From assembly GCA_032718475.1 (NCBI GenBank), contig JAUCBJ010003085.1, positions 1 through 64,000 of the forward strand: 64,000 nt of DNA. The letters are read 5' to 3'. The notes under the pieces are model-generated. The model did no database searches and was not told the origin of the DNA. It saw only the letters and a program-made list of their open reading frames with translations. The position numbers and the translations under genes were made by a program. The stretch's first letter is position 1, and each line of letters begins with the position of its first letter. Of this stretch, positions 47,205 to 58,200 are shown one piece after another. The DNA is from Nemertoderma westbladi. Taxonomy: Eukaryota > Xenacoelomorpha > Nemertodermatida > Nemertodermatidae.

Positions 47205-48021
47205 ATTCAATTTATGTCACCGCACACCCAATAGGTCATTTCTTAGCAGATAGTGGTACATGGTACAGTTGCTTACCATTAAGTTATGCCACTTCTGATT
47301 GTTATTCTCCTCCAGATTTTAATTTAAAGGCTGCTAATGGAACTCCAATAAAAATTATAGCTAGAAAAAACCTTTCATTTACAATTCAAGAGTTTCCAAA
47401 CCAAACATTTAATTGGACTTTCTTTATAGCTGAAGTGACAGAACCATTATTGGGAAAAGATTTTATGAAACATTATAATATGCTGATTGATTGTGCAAAT
47501 GATAGATTAATTCAATCGAAAGATATTATATACACTCGCCAATTTTGTAAAACTCAACCTAAAACAAATTATGGTGATAACTTTTGTATAAACCATATCA
47601 AGATTGGTAATGAGTTATATTTACCACAGGTAACTAAACTAATCTCAAACTGCAAAGATGTATTTAAACCAGTAAGTGCAGAAGAAGAAGTAAAACATAA
47701 TATTAAACATCACATCATAACAAGTGGTATGCCAACATATTGCAAACCAAGGCGATTATTTGGGGACAGATTGGAAGCTGCTAAAGAAGCTTTCAATAAA
47801 TGGCTCCAACAGGATATATGCTTTCGCAGTGAATCACCATATGCATCACCATTACATGTTGCACCTCAACCCCATTCAAAAACAACACCTTACCGCAGTT
47901 GCGGTGATTATAGAGAATTAAATAAACATACAGTCCCAGACAGATATCCAATGCCAAATTTGAATGACTTACCAGCTGCTTTGCATGGATGCAATATTTT
48001 CTCTAAACTAGATTTAGCATC
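47201..48021 (+). pseudogene. pol: gypsy Pol, 5' part: protease and start of RT
   Basis: Open in the -1 frame relative to gag (already open before 47201). Protease: GHFLADSGTWYSCLPL, with DSG in place of the commoner DTG, and PLLGKDFMKHYNMLID. Reverse transcriptase begins: HHIITSGMPTYCKPRRL, SPYASPLHVAPQ, YRSCGDYRELNKHTVPDRYP and FSKLDLASG, which holds the first catalytic Asp. The LINE lies right after this motif, separating it from the YVDD box 3.6 kb away. -1 frameshifting would be the expected way to make Gag-Pol; a perfect slippery heptamer is not evident (CGGAAAAC near 47160 is the best candidate). Confidence 0.92.
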
Positions 48022-51000
48022 TGGCACCTGCACCTGGCAGCAAGGGTACAGGGCATGACCCAGCAGATGAGCTGCAACAGCCAATGGTGGGTCATGTACG
48101 CCAGAGTAGATATGGGTGATGGGCCTCATATCTGACTCCATTGCGACACCCACCCTGTGGAATGGCAAACCAGGGTGTGGTATTTGCCCCGAGAGCTGAC
48201 TCGGCAAAAAAGCACCCCCCAACCCCCACTATGGATTACATTAGCAATGCGGAGGTCCGGCCACTAGAGGCCAGTGGAATTACCGGACACAATCGGCCTC
48301 ACAGGCGTCAGTTAACTCCTGACCGGCTGCCTGTCTCACCCCCTACTGGAGAGAGAGCAGCCAACAATTATTTGAGTCCCTTTCCTGATGACCTTTCTGG
48401 CCCAAACCCTGGGTCACCAGGGAGGCCAGATTGTGATGGGGAGAGGGATTCTGGAGTTGGAGGCTACTCTCATGTTCCACCCCGACCAACAAAGCCATTG
48501 GTGAATCTGAGGCAAGTCACTAGACTAGCCTCAGTAAACACCCTAACACTCGGGTCCCCAATGCGACAAGGTGAGCTGACTGCCTTGGCAGATAAGCTTT
48601 CTCTTAGCGCAGTGGGTGTTCAAGAGCACCGAATGCAGACTGGACAGACTGATGAGGTTCTGATTAAGGACATGGGGGGCGGTTGGCGACTCGCCCTTGC
48701 GTCAGCAGATGACAGTGGCAATGGTGGAATTGGTCTATTGATGAATCCAACTGCACATGCAGCATTGGACAAAATAGACCAAATCTCTAACCGCATCATC
48801 CGTTGCCACTTCTCATGTTCTGGAAGACTGGCTAAGAAGTTTCCTAAGGTGGTTCTGATTGTGTGCTACTCTCCAACTAGTGTTGCCCCTGTAGAGGAGG
48901 TGGAAAATTTCTACCACAATCTACAAGCAGCAACTGATGGAGTGGATCAGCATGCATTCTTAACATTCCTGGGAGACTTTAATGCAAGTCTGCATCAATC
49001 ACCTACATCGCCCTGGGTCTATAGCAATAGTGTTAACCGAAATTCTGTCCATCTTCAGGATTTTATCTCTGGAAATGGATTGTTTTCGGCTGGAACCCAG
49101 TTCAAGAAGCGAACTGGAAAGCTATGGACTCATAGTGGACCCAGTGGTCACAAGTCCCAGATAGACCATATTCTGTTTCGTAGGAAATACAGGAGCTCTA
49201 TACAAGACTGTAATGCATTTACACTTCGACCCTTCTCCAGTGATCACCGCCTTATTGTGGCCAAGGTAAGACTTAGTCTGCGTGCTAGCAGAACAACGAA
49301 ATCTGCCTTGCCACGGCATGACTGGTCCTCTCTGTTGCAACATCCAAGTGTGAGATCCAGCTTCACACTACAGCTGAGCAACAGGTATGAGGCTCTTGCC
49401 TCTGAGGCGGCAGATCACTGTGAGGGCTATACTGCCTTTACAGAAGCAGTTAAGTTAGCAGCTGCAGAAACAGTTCCTGTATACCCTCGAAACAGGAAAA
49501 GGGCCCCCTGGACTGACAACAAAATTCAGAAGTGCCGAAATGACCTTCATAAGGCGCAGAAAGAGTCCCGACTCAAACAGACTACAGCGGCCAAGAATGC
49601 AGTTAAGGCTGCATCTAGGTCCCTGAACAGGCAGTACTCTGTTAATCTACAGGAGCTAATAAACCAACAGGTTGATGCCATCAATGATGCTGACGACAGC
49701 AGGCAATCATCCCAGGCATGGAAATCGATCAATCTGCTTACTGGGCGGAAAAGCCAACCAACCACCAAGGTTAAGGCTGAATCACCAGCCGATCGCCTCA
49801 ATGGTTGGAAAGCCCACTTTGAAAAGCTCCTCAATAATGACAGGGTATTGCCTGATAACTTTATAGAAGTAAAAGTGTCTGAGTCTGTACTCCCAGATAT
49901 TCCCATTGGCGATATCTCCTTTGCAGAAGTGAAGGCTGCTGCAAAGAGCATTAAGACCAATCGTGCCAGTGGAGTAGATGGTGTTCCCCCTGAGGTCTTT
50001 AAAATACCTGAGTGTTTAAAGCTCATCTATCCCATCATAGTAGACATGTACCGTACAACAAGAGTCCCACAAGAAATGAAAACAAATAAGTTGGTGCCAG
50101 TTCCCAAGAAGGGCAACCTAACACTCTATGGTTCTTTTCGGGGAATCTCATTGATCTCGATTGCTGCAAAACTATACAATAGAATTCTATTAAATCGCAT
50201 CAGGGATCCCATTGAGAGACTGCTACGTGGAAATCAGAATGGGTTCCGTAAAGGTCGTGGGACCATGGAGCCCATTTTGGCACTTAGAAGGATAATTGAA
50301 GAGTTATCAAAAAAGAAAGACAGGCATCTGGCTGTTATCTTTGTTGACTTCTTCAAGGCCTTTGATTCAGTCTCTCGCTCACGTATGTTCAGCATACTTT
50401 CATTATATGGGATTCCTGATGAAATTATTGCAGCAATCAGATCAGTATACGATGGTTCGACAACATTTGTGTCTACTGTTGACGGTGACACAGAACCATT
50501 TGAAGTGTTATGGGGCGTCCTCCAAGGAGACACACTTGCACCATTCTTGTTCATTATTGTGGTTGACTATGTTCTACGCATGTCCTTAGATCATCATAAT
50601 GATGATGGGGTGATGATAACTCCACCTACTGGCTCCAGAAGTCGAGGAAATCCTGCCAAGTACCTAACTGATCTAGACTTTGCTGATGACTTAGGAGTAC
50701 TCTCAGAATCATTAGAGGGAGCCCAACGGCTCCTCAGCTCATTAGAACATGCTGCTTCTAGTGATGGTCTTTTTATTAACTCCAGAAAGACCAAAATTCT
50801 GACAGTTAACTTTGAAAGTCCTCAGCAAGTCTCTGATCGGATGAGCATAAGCTCAAAGGATGGTATGCTTGAGCATGTGGACGACTTCTGTTACCTGGGA
50901 TCATGGATCCGGAAGTCAGGTGAGGACCTTCGAATACGTAAGGGAAAGGCATGGGCAGCCTTGAATAGGCTTTCCAGGATTTGGAAGTCACCTAGAATTA

Positions 51001-51513
51001 ATCGGAAACTTAAGGTCCGATTATTTAGAGCAGCAGTAGTTCCAGTACTCCTCTACGGGAGTCCATGCTGGGCTCTAACTGCTGAGGACACCAAATCTCT
51101 GGATGGCACATTCACAAGAATGCTACGCCGGGTACATTGTGTCAAGTACAATGCACACATCTCCAACCAGACACTATATAACATTGGAGGTGTCTCATTG
51201 GTTCCCCCAAGCTTGACACTAGAACAAAATCGCCTCCGCTTTGCAGGACATTGCTTTCGCCGTGAGGACCAGCCAGTGCATAATCTTGTACTTTGGCAGC
51301 CTCATGGAGTGAATAAGCATGGTGGACAGCCCATGACTTTCTTGAGACGCATCTTAAAGGACACTGGCCTTAAAGATGCGGATGATCTAGCAAATGTCAT
51401 GGGTGATAGGGAGTTGTGGCGGTGCAATTTTGTTGACAAGCCGGCACAGCATTCTTAAAAATGCAGCTGCAATGCAGCATGCCGATCCTAGTAGTAGTAG
51501 TAGTAGTAGCATC
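48015..51513 (+). mobile_element. LINE-A, full length, with TSD TAGCATC
   Basis: The element is about 48022-51506, inserted in gypsy pol. TAGCATC occurs at 48015-48021 and 51507-51513 as the target duplication (its TAG is ambiguous with the tail). A short 5' UTR of about 140 bp precedes one intact ORF. After the stop comes a brief 3' UTR and (TAG)n at 51489-51509. Truncated copies lie at 12317 and 25488. Confidence 0.93.
48162..51458 (+). CDS. LINE-A endonuclease/reverse transcriptase
   Basis: About 1098 residues from the ATG at 48162 (the frame is open slightly upstream, without ATG). A Pro-rich N-terminus of ~120 residues is followed by the APE-type endonuclease: LASVNTLTLGSPMRQG, VGVQEHRMQTG (Glu), FLTFLGDFNASLH (Asp/Asn) and LRPFSSDHRLIVAKV (terminal SDH). 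Reverse transcriptase: TNRASGVDGVPPEVFK, LYGSFRGISLISIAAKLYNR, GNQNGFRKGRGT, IFVDFFKAFDSVSRS (Asp), GVLQGDTLAPFLF and LTDLDFADDLGVL (FADD). The C-terminal domain has RLRFAGHCFRREDQP. It nicks target DNA and copies its own RNA there. All catalytic motifs are present, so this copy may be recently active. I do not assign a clade. Confidence 0.95.
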   Translation: MANQGVVFAPRADSAKKHPPTPTMDYISNAEVRPLEASGITGHNRPHRRQLTPDRLPVSPPTGERAANNYLSPFPDDLSGPNPGSPGRPDCDGERDSGVGGYSHVPPRPTKPLVNLRQVTRLASVNTLTLGSPMRQGELTALADKLSLSAVGVQEHRMQTGQTDEVLIKDMGGGWRLALASADDSGNGGIGLLMNPTAHAALDKIDQISNRIIRCHFSCSGRLAKKFPKVVLIVCYSPTSVAPVEEVENFYHNLQAATDGVDQHAFLTFLGDFNASLHQSPTSPWVYSNSVNRNSVHLQDFISGNGLFSAGTQFKKRTGKLWTHSGPSGHKSQIDHILFRRKYRSSIQDCNAFTLRPFSSDHRLIVAKVRLSLRASRTTKSALPRHDWSSLLQHPSVRSSFTLQLSNRYEALASEAADHCEGYTAFTEAVKLAAAETVPVYPRNRKRAPWTDNKIQKCRNDLHKAQKESRLKQTTAAKNAVKAASRSLNRQYSVNLQELINQQVDAINDADDSRQSSQAWKSINLLTGRKSQPTTKVKAESPADRLNGWKAHFEKLLNNDRVLPDNFIEVKVSESVLPDIPIGDISFAEVKAAAKSIKTNRASGVDGVPPEVFKIPECLKLIYPIIVDMYRTTRVPQEMKTNKLVPVPKKGNLTLYGSFRGISLISIAAKLYNRILLNRIRDPIERLLRGNQNGFRKGRGTMEPILALRRIIEELSKKKDRHLAVIFVDFFKAFDSVSRSRMFSILSLYGIPDEIIAAIRSVYDGSTTFVSTVDGDTEPFEVLWGVLQGDTLAPFLFIIVVDYVLRMSLDHHNDDGVMITPPTGSRSRGNPAKYLTDLDFADDLGVLSESLEGAQRLLSSLEHAASSDGLFINSRKTKILTVNFESPQQVSDRMSISSKDGMLEHVDDFCYLGSWIRKSGEDLRIRKGKAWAALNRLSRIWKSPRINRKLKVRLFRAAVVPVLLYGSPCWALTAEDTKSLDGTFTRMLRRVHCVKYNAHISNQTLYNIGGVSLVPPSLTLEQNRLRFAGHCFRREDQPVHNLVLWQPHGVNKHGGQPMTFLRRILKDTGLKDADDLANVMGDRELWRCNFVDKPAQHS

Positions 51514-53818
51514 GGCATATATGCAAGTACCAGTTGCGGAAGAAGACCAAATTAAAACTGCAATCTCTACCCCATTTGGTCTTTTCATTTTTCGAAGAAT
51601 GCCGTATGGGTTGCGAAATGCATCGCAAACATTTCAGAGGATAATGGATGTAGCCCTTTATGGGTTGACTTTCATCTGGTGTTATGTAGATGATGTATTG
51701 GTAGGAAGTAAGACACCTAAGGAACACCTAGAACATTTGAAAATAATTTTCAATCGACTTGCAGAATATGGTCTACATTTGAGGATTGAAAAGTGTAAAT
51801 TTTTCTATGATAAAGTGGAATTTTTGGGTGCAGAAATATCAAAAGATGGTATCAAACCATTGCCAGAAAAGTTAGATGCGATCATAAACTACCAAAAACC
51901 AGAAAGTATCAAACAATTAAAACGACTATTAGGTATGGCAGGATTTTACCATAAATTCATACCGAAATTCTCGGATATTGCATCACCCCTAACAGATCTC
52001 ACCCGGAACTACAATAAGAAGTCAAAAAACAATTTTCTTATATGGACAGATGTAGCTTCAGCAGCATTTGAGAAACTCAAATTTGCAATTTCGGAGAGTG
52101 TCACATTATCCTTTCCATGTAATAAGCCTGAATCAAAAATAGAACTTACTACAGATGCATCAAATACAGCAGCGGGTGCTGTGGTTCACCAAGTTGTTAA
52201 TGATGAACGTTTTCCATTAGCATTTTTTTCAGCTAAGTTTACACCGCGAGAACAAAAGAAATCAGTCTTTGACAGAGAGTTATTGGCAATATATTTATCC
52301 CTAAAACACTTCTCTTGGTTACTCGGTTCCAATATAATAATCAAAACAGATCACAAACCTCTAATACATATACTAAATATGAAAAATCCATCCCCACAGC
52401 AGACAAGGTGGATATCATACATTTCAGAATTCACTACCTCAATCCAACATATTTCTGGAAATTCAAACATAGTTGCAGATACGTTATCACGGACAACACA
52501 AACTGCAGCAATTATGGTTGACATTGATTCATCAATAGCTGATATGCAATTATCTGACCCTTCTCTAATAAGTTTTTTCGAAAAAACTACATTACCACTT
52601 CATGAATTGAAGACTGATGATAAAATCATTATGTGTGATAATACGAAAGGACATTTAAGACCATACATCCCATATGAAATGCGATTTAAATTATTCCAAC
52701 ATCATCACAATTTAGCACATTTGGGTTTCAACAAAACATACAAGCTAATTGCCGAAAGGTACATTTGGCCTAGTATGCGTAAGGATGTTCGGAAATGGTG
52801 CCGACAATGCATACGATGTCAAAAGGCTAAAGTTACACGGCACATTAAAACTGAAATTGGAAATATTGAAAACACTGATAGATTTCAGACTATTCATATT
52901 GACATTGTTGGAGAATTTATACCTTCCAATGGTTATAATTATTTAGTGACTGTTATTGATAGATATACATGTTGGCCAGTAGCCATTCCAGTAAGAAGTA
53001 TTGATGCCGAAACTGTTGTAAATGCCCTTATTTCTGGATGGATCAGCATTTTTGGAGTACCACGTAACTTAATTTCAGACCGAGGATGTCAGTTTGAGTC
53101 AAAGGTATGGGAAGAATTAATGAGGCAGTTGGGTATTCAACGCAAGAGAACAACAACATATCACCCACAAAGTAATGGTGCTGTTGAACGAGTGCATCGC
53201 ACTATGAAAAATGCTTTGCGGGCACACGCTGCAGATAAAAGTTGGTCACAGGCATTACCATTGGTGTTATTGGGTTTAAGAACTTCAATTACTAAAAAAG
53301 GTTATAGCCCTTCCGAAATGGTTTTAGGTGGAGTTGTAGATCTACCTGGACAATTTATAATCCCGGATAACCAAACAAAGACTCTCAAAGTTCCTGCATA
53401 TATGGAGAAATTAATGTCTACAATAAGGTCGTTTGTAGCACCTGATCGGAAACATAATTCGACTTCAACATATGTTCCAAAATATATGAAAGACATTTCA
53501 CATGTGTGGATTAGAAATGATCGTAAAAAAGGAAGTCTAGTTGATCGATATACAGGCCCTTATGAAGTAATTGAACGGAATGATAAAACTGTCTCAATAA
53601 GCGTCAAAGGTATTCCAACGAAAATATCAATGGACCGGGTTAAACCTGCTTTCTTACAAATAGATGATAACAACAATTGTAATACCCATGAAAGTTCACA
53701 AAATTCGCAAACTGAAACTAACCAAAAGGTGATTGTACCGGGATCTCTATCGAAAACTGGGATCGGGACAAGTGAATCGAGAGAAACACATACTTGCAAA
53801 AGACATCAAAGATTTTAA
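51514..53818 (+). pseudogene. pol: gypsy Pol, 3' part: RT, RNase H, integrase
   Basis: Resumes right after the LINE duplication. Reverse transcriptase: AYMQVPVAEEDQIKTAI, FRRMPYGLRNASQTFQRIMD and FIWCYVDDVLVGS (YVDD). RNase H: ELTTDASNTAAGAVVHQ, FDRELLAIYLSLKHF, IIIKTDHKPL and SNIVADTLSR (D, E, D, D). Integrase: His pair HHHNLAHLGF with CRQCIRC, then core IHIDIVGEF, NLISDRGCQFES and HPQSNGAVERVHRTMK (D, D, E). A C-terminal region with DRYTGPYEVIERNDKTVSI follows. Open throughout; loss of function comes from the LINE insertion. The frame upstream of 51514 belongs to the LINE tail. Confidence 0.95.
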
Positions 53819-54105
53819 AACATAAGGTTGTTTGTGCACCTTTATCCAATAGTTATTGGCCAGCGTTAATATTACCATATGATTCAGTAATTAATAAGAG
53901 ACATTGTTTTCCTAATGAAGTTCCAGTCAATTACCTTGTCATAAATAAGTGTGGTTTTGTTACAAAGGATAAATGTGTAAAATATTCGGACTCATATTTT
54001 AGGGATCAGCACCAAACACGTAAATTAACACATGCTACAGAATTAGCTCGAAACTTCTTGTCTCACAAACCGTCAGTTGTAAAACGCAGAGTCAAGTTTG
54101 TTTAA
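53772..54105 (+). CDS. gypsy 3' ORF with PWWP-like module
   Basis: Open from 53772 in a different frame from pol and overlapping its end by about 45 bases. It has no ATG before the domain, so it is reached by frameshift, by splicing, or was once part of Pol. About 110 residues: KHKVVCAPLSNSYWPALILP, then PVNYLVINKCGFVTKDKCVK and YSDSYFRDQHQTRKLTHATE, with a basic end KRRVKFV. The pattern V-x-A...S-Y-W-P-A-L-I followed by V-x-Y...G-F-V-x-K-D-K...Y-S resembles a PWWP domain, a histone/DNA reader. In chromoviruses a chromodomain sits at this place and guides integration. The PWWP call is from motif spacing only. Confidence 0.5.
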
Positions 54106-54562
54106 ATTATCAATGCAATTTATTCATTGAACATTTATTGATATTGAAATTAATGTATATTTTTGTTTACTATTATATAAGTGTGAAACTATTTTTCTTG
54201 AAAGATTTAAAAAAAAAAAATGTTCTATATTATTTTTTCACATATTGTATGTACAAATAGTATTTATCTGCAAGAATTATATTTACAATGTTACTGTGAA
54301 ATGAATGTATTAATTAATAATCTATAATGTTCGCAAGATCGCAACATTAATGATGGTATCTCTAAGCTTATATATATTGCTTACACATTATTTTATGGTA
54401 ATCTCCCATTTACTTATATATAAATATTTAATTTAATTGTAAAAAAAATATAGTGCATTTTCTTTGACAACCTTACAGATATGTATGTTCATTATCATTA
54501 TTAGTAACCATATTGAGAATTGTAGTATTAGGAATGTGCTCCGCATTTGTAAGGGGGAGTTA
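54106..54562. other. gypsy 3' untranslated region
   Basis: AT-rich sequence between the 3' ORF and the LTR, ending in the polypurine tract AAGGGGGAG at 54551-54559. No gene. Confidence 0.7.
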
Positions 54563-54818
54563 TGTAAGGTTATATATTTTTATCATACAGTACATACATT
54601 TTTATTATGATATAGGGAGATGATTAGACATTCAGTTATTGCATTTATTGCAGTACGGTACCGGTCCGTTAGATATCGGTAAATATATATTATTGCTGTA
54701 TTGCATTGTACTGACATTCAGTTATACCGGATTCAGGGATTACATTATTCATACATTCAGTCATTCATTGTTATTGAGTTTTATATATATCCATTACCCT
54801 GGAAAGGGGAAGCCCACA
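54563..54818 (+). repeat. 3' LTR
   Basis: Starts TGTAAGGTTATATA and ends GGGGAAGCCCACA; 256 bp. The part from about 54690 matches the truncated 5' LTR. TATATATT runs inside could serve as promoter TATA elements. Confidence 0.85.
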
Positions 54819-55068
54819 TTGAAATTTGGTTAAGAAAGACACTTTTTGCCATCGCAATGCCATTTTGAGGCCCTATTTTAAAAATATTTTCTTTGGCTAT
54901 TCTTAAACGACCCAGACGATGTTGTTTAGTAGCACAAACAAATAATTTTCACCCAATTTTAGGGACCAGAGACACAAAAATGTGAGGTTTCTTTTGGGGG
55001 CATTTTAGTCTATTTCGCTAAGTATTATTTCACAGTTGCTATGGTGACACGTTTTATTATTATCTAGA
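54819..55068. other. Intron-like spacer
   Basis: Non-coding, ending in a good acceptor-like stretch TTTTATTATTATCTAG. Confidence 0.5.
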
Positions 55069-55257
55069 ATGAGTTGGGTTCGCCGACAACCGAGGCGGCG
55101 CGATCGATATTCCGTCCGCGGAATCTAACCACGCCGCCAGGGAGCGCTGTCGAACATCAACTAACCACGGAGAACCTACATCTACGTAACCAAGTATTAT
55201 CGTTAACCAATGAACTGCGAGAGAAGGACAACGCCTTGGCAACTATAGGACGGGAAT
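55069..55257 (+). pseudogene. Candidate exon with coiled coil, running into satellite
   Basis: After acceptor TTATTATCTAG, a GC-richer stretch is open in one frame: TTEAARSIFRPRNLTTPPGS, then EHQLTTENLHLRNQVL and SLTNELREKDNALATIGREW. The second half has heptad-like leucines (coiled coil). Codon composition is unlike the AT-rich surroundings. The exon has no clear donor: at its last residues (GREWK) it becomes the first unit of the 39-bp satellite, whose repeat contains this same exon end (GGGAATGGAAG). So the satellite appears to have been seeded at the exon edge. Host gene unknown; downstream exons are not in the window. Confidence 0.45.
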
Positions 55258-58200
55258 GGAAGTTGTGTGTTACTAAGGTTGGTTTATAACGGGAATGGAA
55301 GTTGTGTGTTACTAAGGTTGGTTTATAACGGGAATGGAAGTTGTGTGTTACTAAGGTTGGTTTATAACGGGAATGGAAGTTGTGTGTTACTAAGGTTGGT
55401 TTATAACGGCTGGGAATGGAAGTTGTGTGTTACTAAGGTTGGTTTATAACGCCTGGGAATGGAAGTTGTGTGTTACTAAGGTTGGTTTATAACGGGAATG
55501 GAAGTTGTGTGTTACTAAGGTTGGTTTATATCGGCCGGGAATGGAAGTTGTGTGTTACTAAGGTTTGTTTATAACGGCCGGGAATGGAAGTTGTGTGTTA
55601 CTAAGGTTGGTTTATAACGGGAATGGAAGTTGTGTGTTACTAAGGTTGGTTTATAACGGCTGGGAATGGAAGTTGTGTGTTACTAAGGTTGGTTTATAAC
55701 GCCTGGGAATGGAAGTTGTGTGTTACTAAGGTTGGTTTATAACGGGAATGGAAGTTGTGTGTTACTAAGGTTGGTTTATAACGGGAATGGAAGTTGTGTG
55801 TTACTAAGGTTGGTTTATAACGGGAATGGAAGTTGTGTGTTACTAAGGTTGGTTTATAACGGGAATGGAAGTTGTGTGTTACTAAGGTTGGTTTATATCG
55901 GGAATGGAAGTTGTGTGTTACTAAGGTTGGTTTATAACGGGAATGGAAGTTGTGTGTTACTAAGGTTGGTTTATATCGGCCGGGAATGGAAGTTGTGTGT
56001 TACTAAGGTTGGTTTATAACGGGAATGGAAGTTGTGTGTTACTAAGGTTGGTTTATATCGGCCGGGAATGGAAGTTGTGTGTTACTAAGGTTGGTTTATA
56101 TCGGGAATGGAAGTTGTGTGTTACTAAGGTTGGTTTATAACGGGAATGGAAGTTGTGTGTTACTAAGGTTGGTTTATATCGGCCGGGAATGGAAGTTGTG
56201 TGTTACTAAGGTTGGTTTATATCGGGAATGGAAGTTGTGTGTTACTAAGGTTGGTTTATAACGGGAATGGAAGTTGTGTGTTACTAAGGTTGGTTTATAT
56301 CGGGAATGGAAGTTGTGTGTTACTAAGGTTGGTTTATAACGGGAATGGAAGTTGTGTGTTACTAAGGTTGGTTTATATCGGGAATGGAAGTTGTGTGTTA
56401 CTATGGTTGGTTTATATCGGGAATGGAAGTTGTGTGTTACTAAGGTTGGTTTATAACGGGAATGGAAGTTGTGTGTTACTAAGGTTGGTTTATAACGGGA
56501 ATGGAAGTTGTGTGTTACTAAGGTTGGTTTATAACGGGAATGGAAGTTGTGTGTTACTAAGGTTGGTTTATATCGGGAATGGAAGTTGTGTGTTACTAAG
56601 GTTGGTTTATAACGGGAATGGAAGTTGTGTGTTACTAAGGTTGGTTTATATCGGGAATGGAAGTTGTGTGTTACTAAGGTTGGTTTATAACGGGAATGGA
56701 AGTTGTGTGTTACTAAGGTTGGTTTATAACGGGAATGGAAGTTGTGTGTTACTAAGGTTGGTTTATAACGGGAATGGAAGTTGTGTGTTACTAAGGTTGG
56801 TTTATAACGGGAATGGAAGTTGTGTGTTACTAAGGTTGGTTTATAACGGGAATGGAAGTTGTGTGTTACTAAGGTTGGTTTATATCGGCCGGGAATGGAA
56901 GTTGTGTGTTACTAAGGTTGGTTTATAACGGGAATGGAAGTTGTGTGTTACTAAGGTTGGTTTATATCGGCCGGGAATGGAAGTTGTGTGTTACTAAGGT
57001 TGGTTTATATCGGCCGGGAATGGAAGTTGTGTGTTACTAAGGTTGGTTTATAACGGCTGGGAATGGAAGTTGTGTGTTACTAAGGTTGGTTTATATCGGC
57101 CGGGAATGGAAGTTGTGTGTTACTAAGGTTGGTTTATATCGGGAATGGAAGTTGTGTGTTACTAAGGTTGGTTTATAACGGGAATGGAAGTTGTGTGTTA
57201 CTAAGGTTGGTTTATATCGGCCGGGAATGGAAGTTGTGTGTTACTAAGGTTGGTTTATATCGGCCGGGAATGGAAGTTGTGTGTTACTAAGGTTGGTTTA
57301 TAACGGCTGGGAATGGAAGTTGTGTGTTACTAAGGTTGGTTTATATCGGCCGGGAATGGAAGTTGTGTGTTACTAAGGTTGGTTTATATCGGGAATGGAA
57401 GTTGTGTGTTACTAAGGTTGGTTTATAACGGGAATGGAAGTTGTGTGTTACTAAGGTTGGTTTATATCGGGAATGGAAGTTGTGTGTTACTAAGGTTGGT
57501 TTATAACGGGAATGGAAGTTGTGTGTTACTAAGGTTGGTTTATAACGGGAATGGAAGTTGTGTGTTACTAAGGTTGGTTTATATCGGCCGGGAATGGAAG
57601 TTGTGTGTTACTAAGGTTGGTTTATAACGGGAATGGAAGTTGTGTGTTACTAAGGTTGGTTTATAACGGGAATGGAAGTTGTGTGTTACTAAGGTTGGTT
57701 TATATCGGGAATGGAAGTTGTGTGTTACTAAGGTTGGTTTATAACGGGAATGGAAGTTGTGTGTTACTAAGGTTGGTTTATAACGGGAATGGAAGTTGTG
57801 TGTTACTATGGTTGGTTTATATCGGGAATGGAAGTTGTGTGTTACTAAGGTTGGTTTATAACGGGAATGGAAGTTGTGTGTTACTAAGGTTGGTTTATAA
57901 CGGGAATGGAAGTTGTGTGTTACTAAGGTTGGTTTATAACGGGAATGGAAGTTGTGTGTTACTAAGGTTGGTTTATATCGGGAATGGAAGTTGTGTGTTA
58001 CTAAGGTTGGTTTATAACGGGAATGGAAGTTGTGTGTTACTAAGGTTGGTTTATATCGGGAATGGAAGTTGTGTGTTACTAAGGTTGGTTTATAACGGGA
58101 ATGGAAGTTGTGTGTTACTAAGGTTGGTTTATAACGGGAATGGAAGTTGTGTGTTACTAAGGTTGGTTTATATCGGCCGGGAATGGAAGTTGTGTGTTAC

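Larger units (their letters stand above)
45408..54818 (+). mobile_element. Ty3/gypsy LTR retrotransposon, split by a LINE
   Basis: 3' LTR is 54563-54818 (TGTAAGG...CCCACA) after the polypurine tract AAGGGGGAG. The 5' LTR keeps only its last ~145 bp (45408-45552), ending with the same GGGGAAGCCCACA. Four bases later comes the primer-binding-like TGGTGACCCGGACG at 45557. Between are gag, pol (interrupted at 48015-51513) and a small 3' ORF. Without the LINE the element would be about 5.9 kb. No target duplication can be scored because the 5' end is lost. Confidence 0.93.

Noticed and set aside
49122-50991. Minus-strand frames within the LINE ORF
   Set aside because: Shadows of the real plus-strand reading frame.
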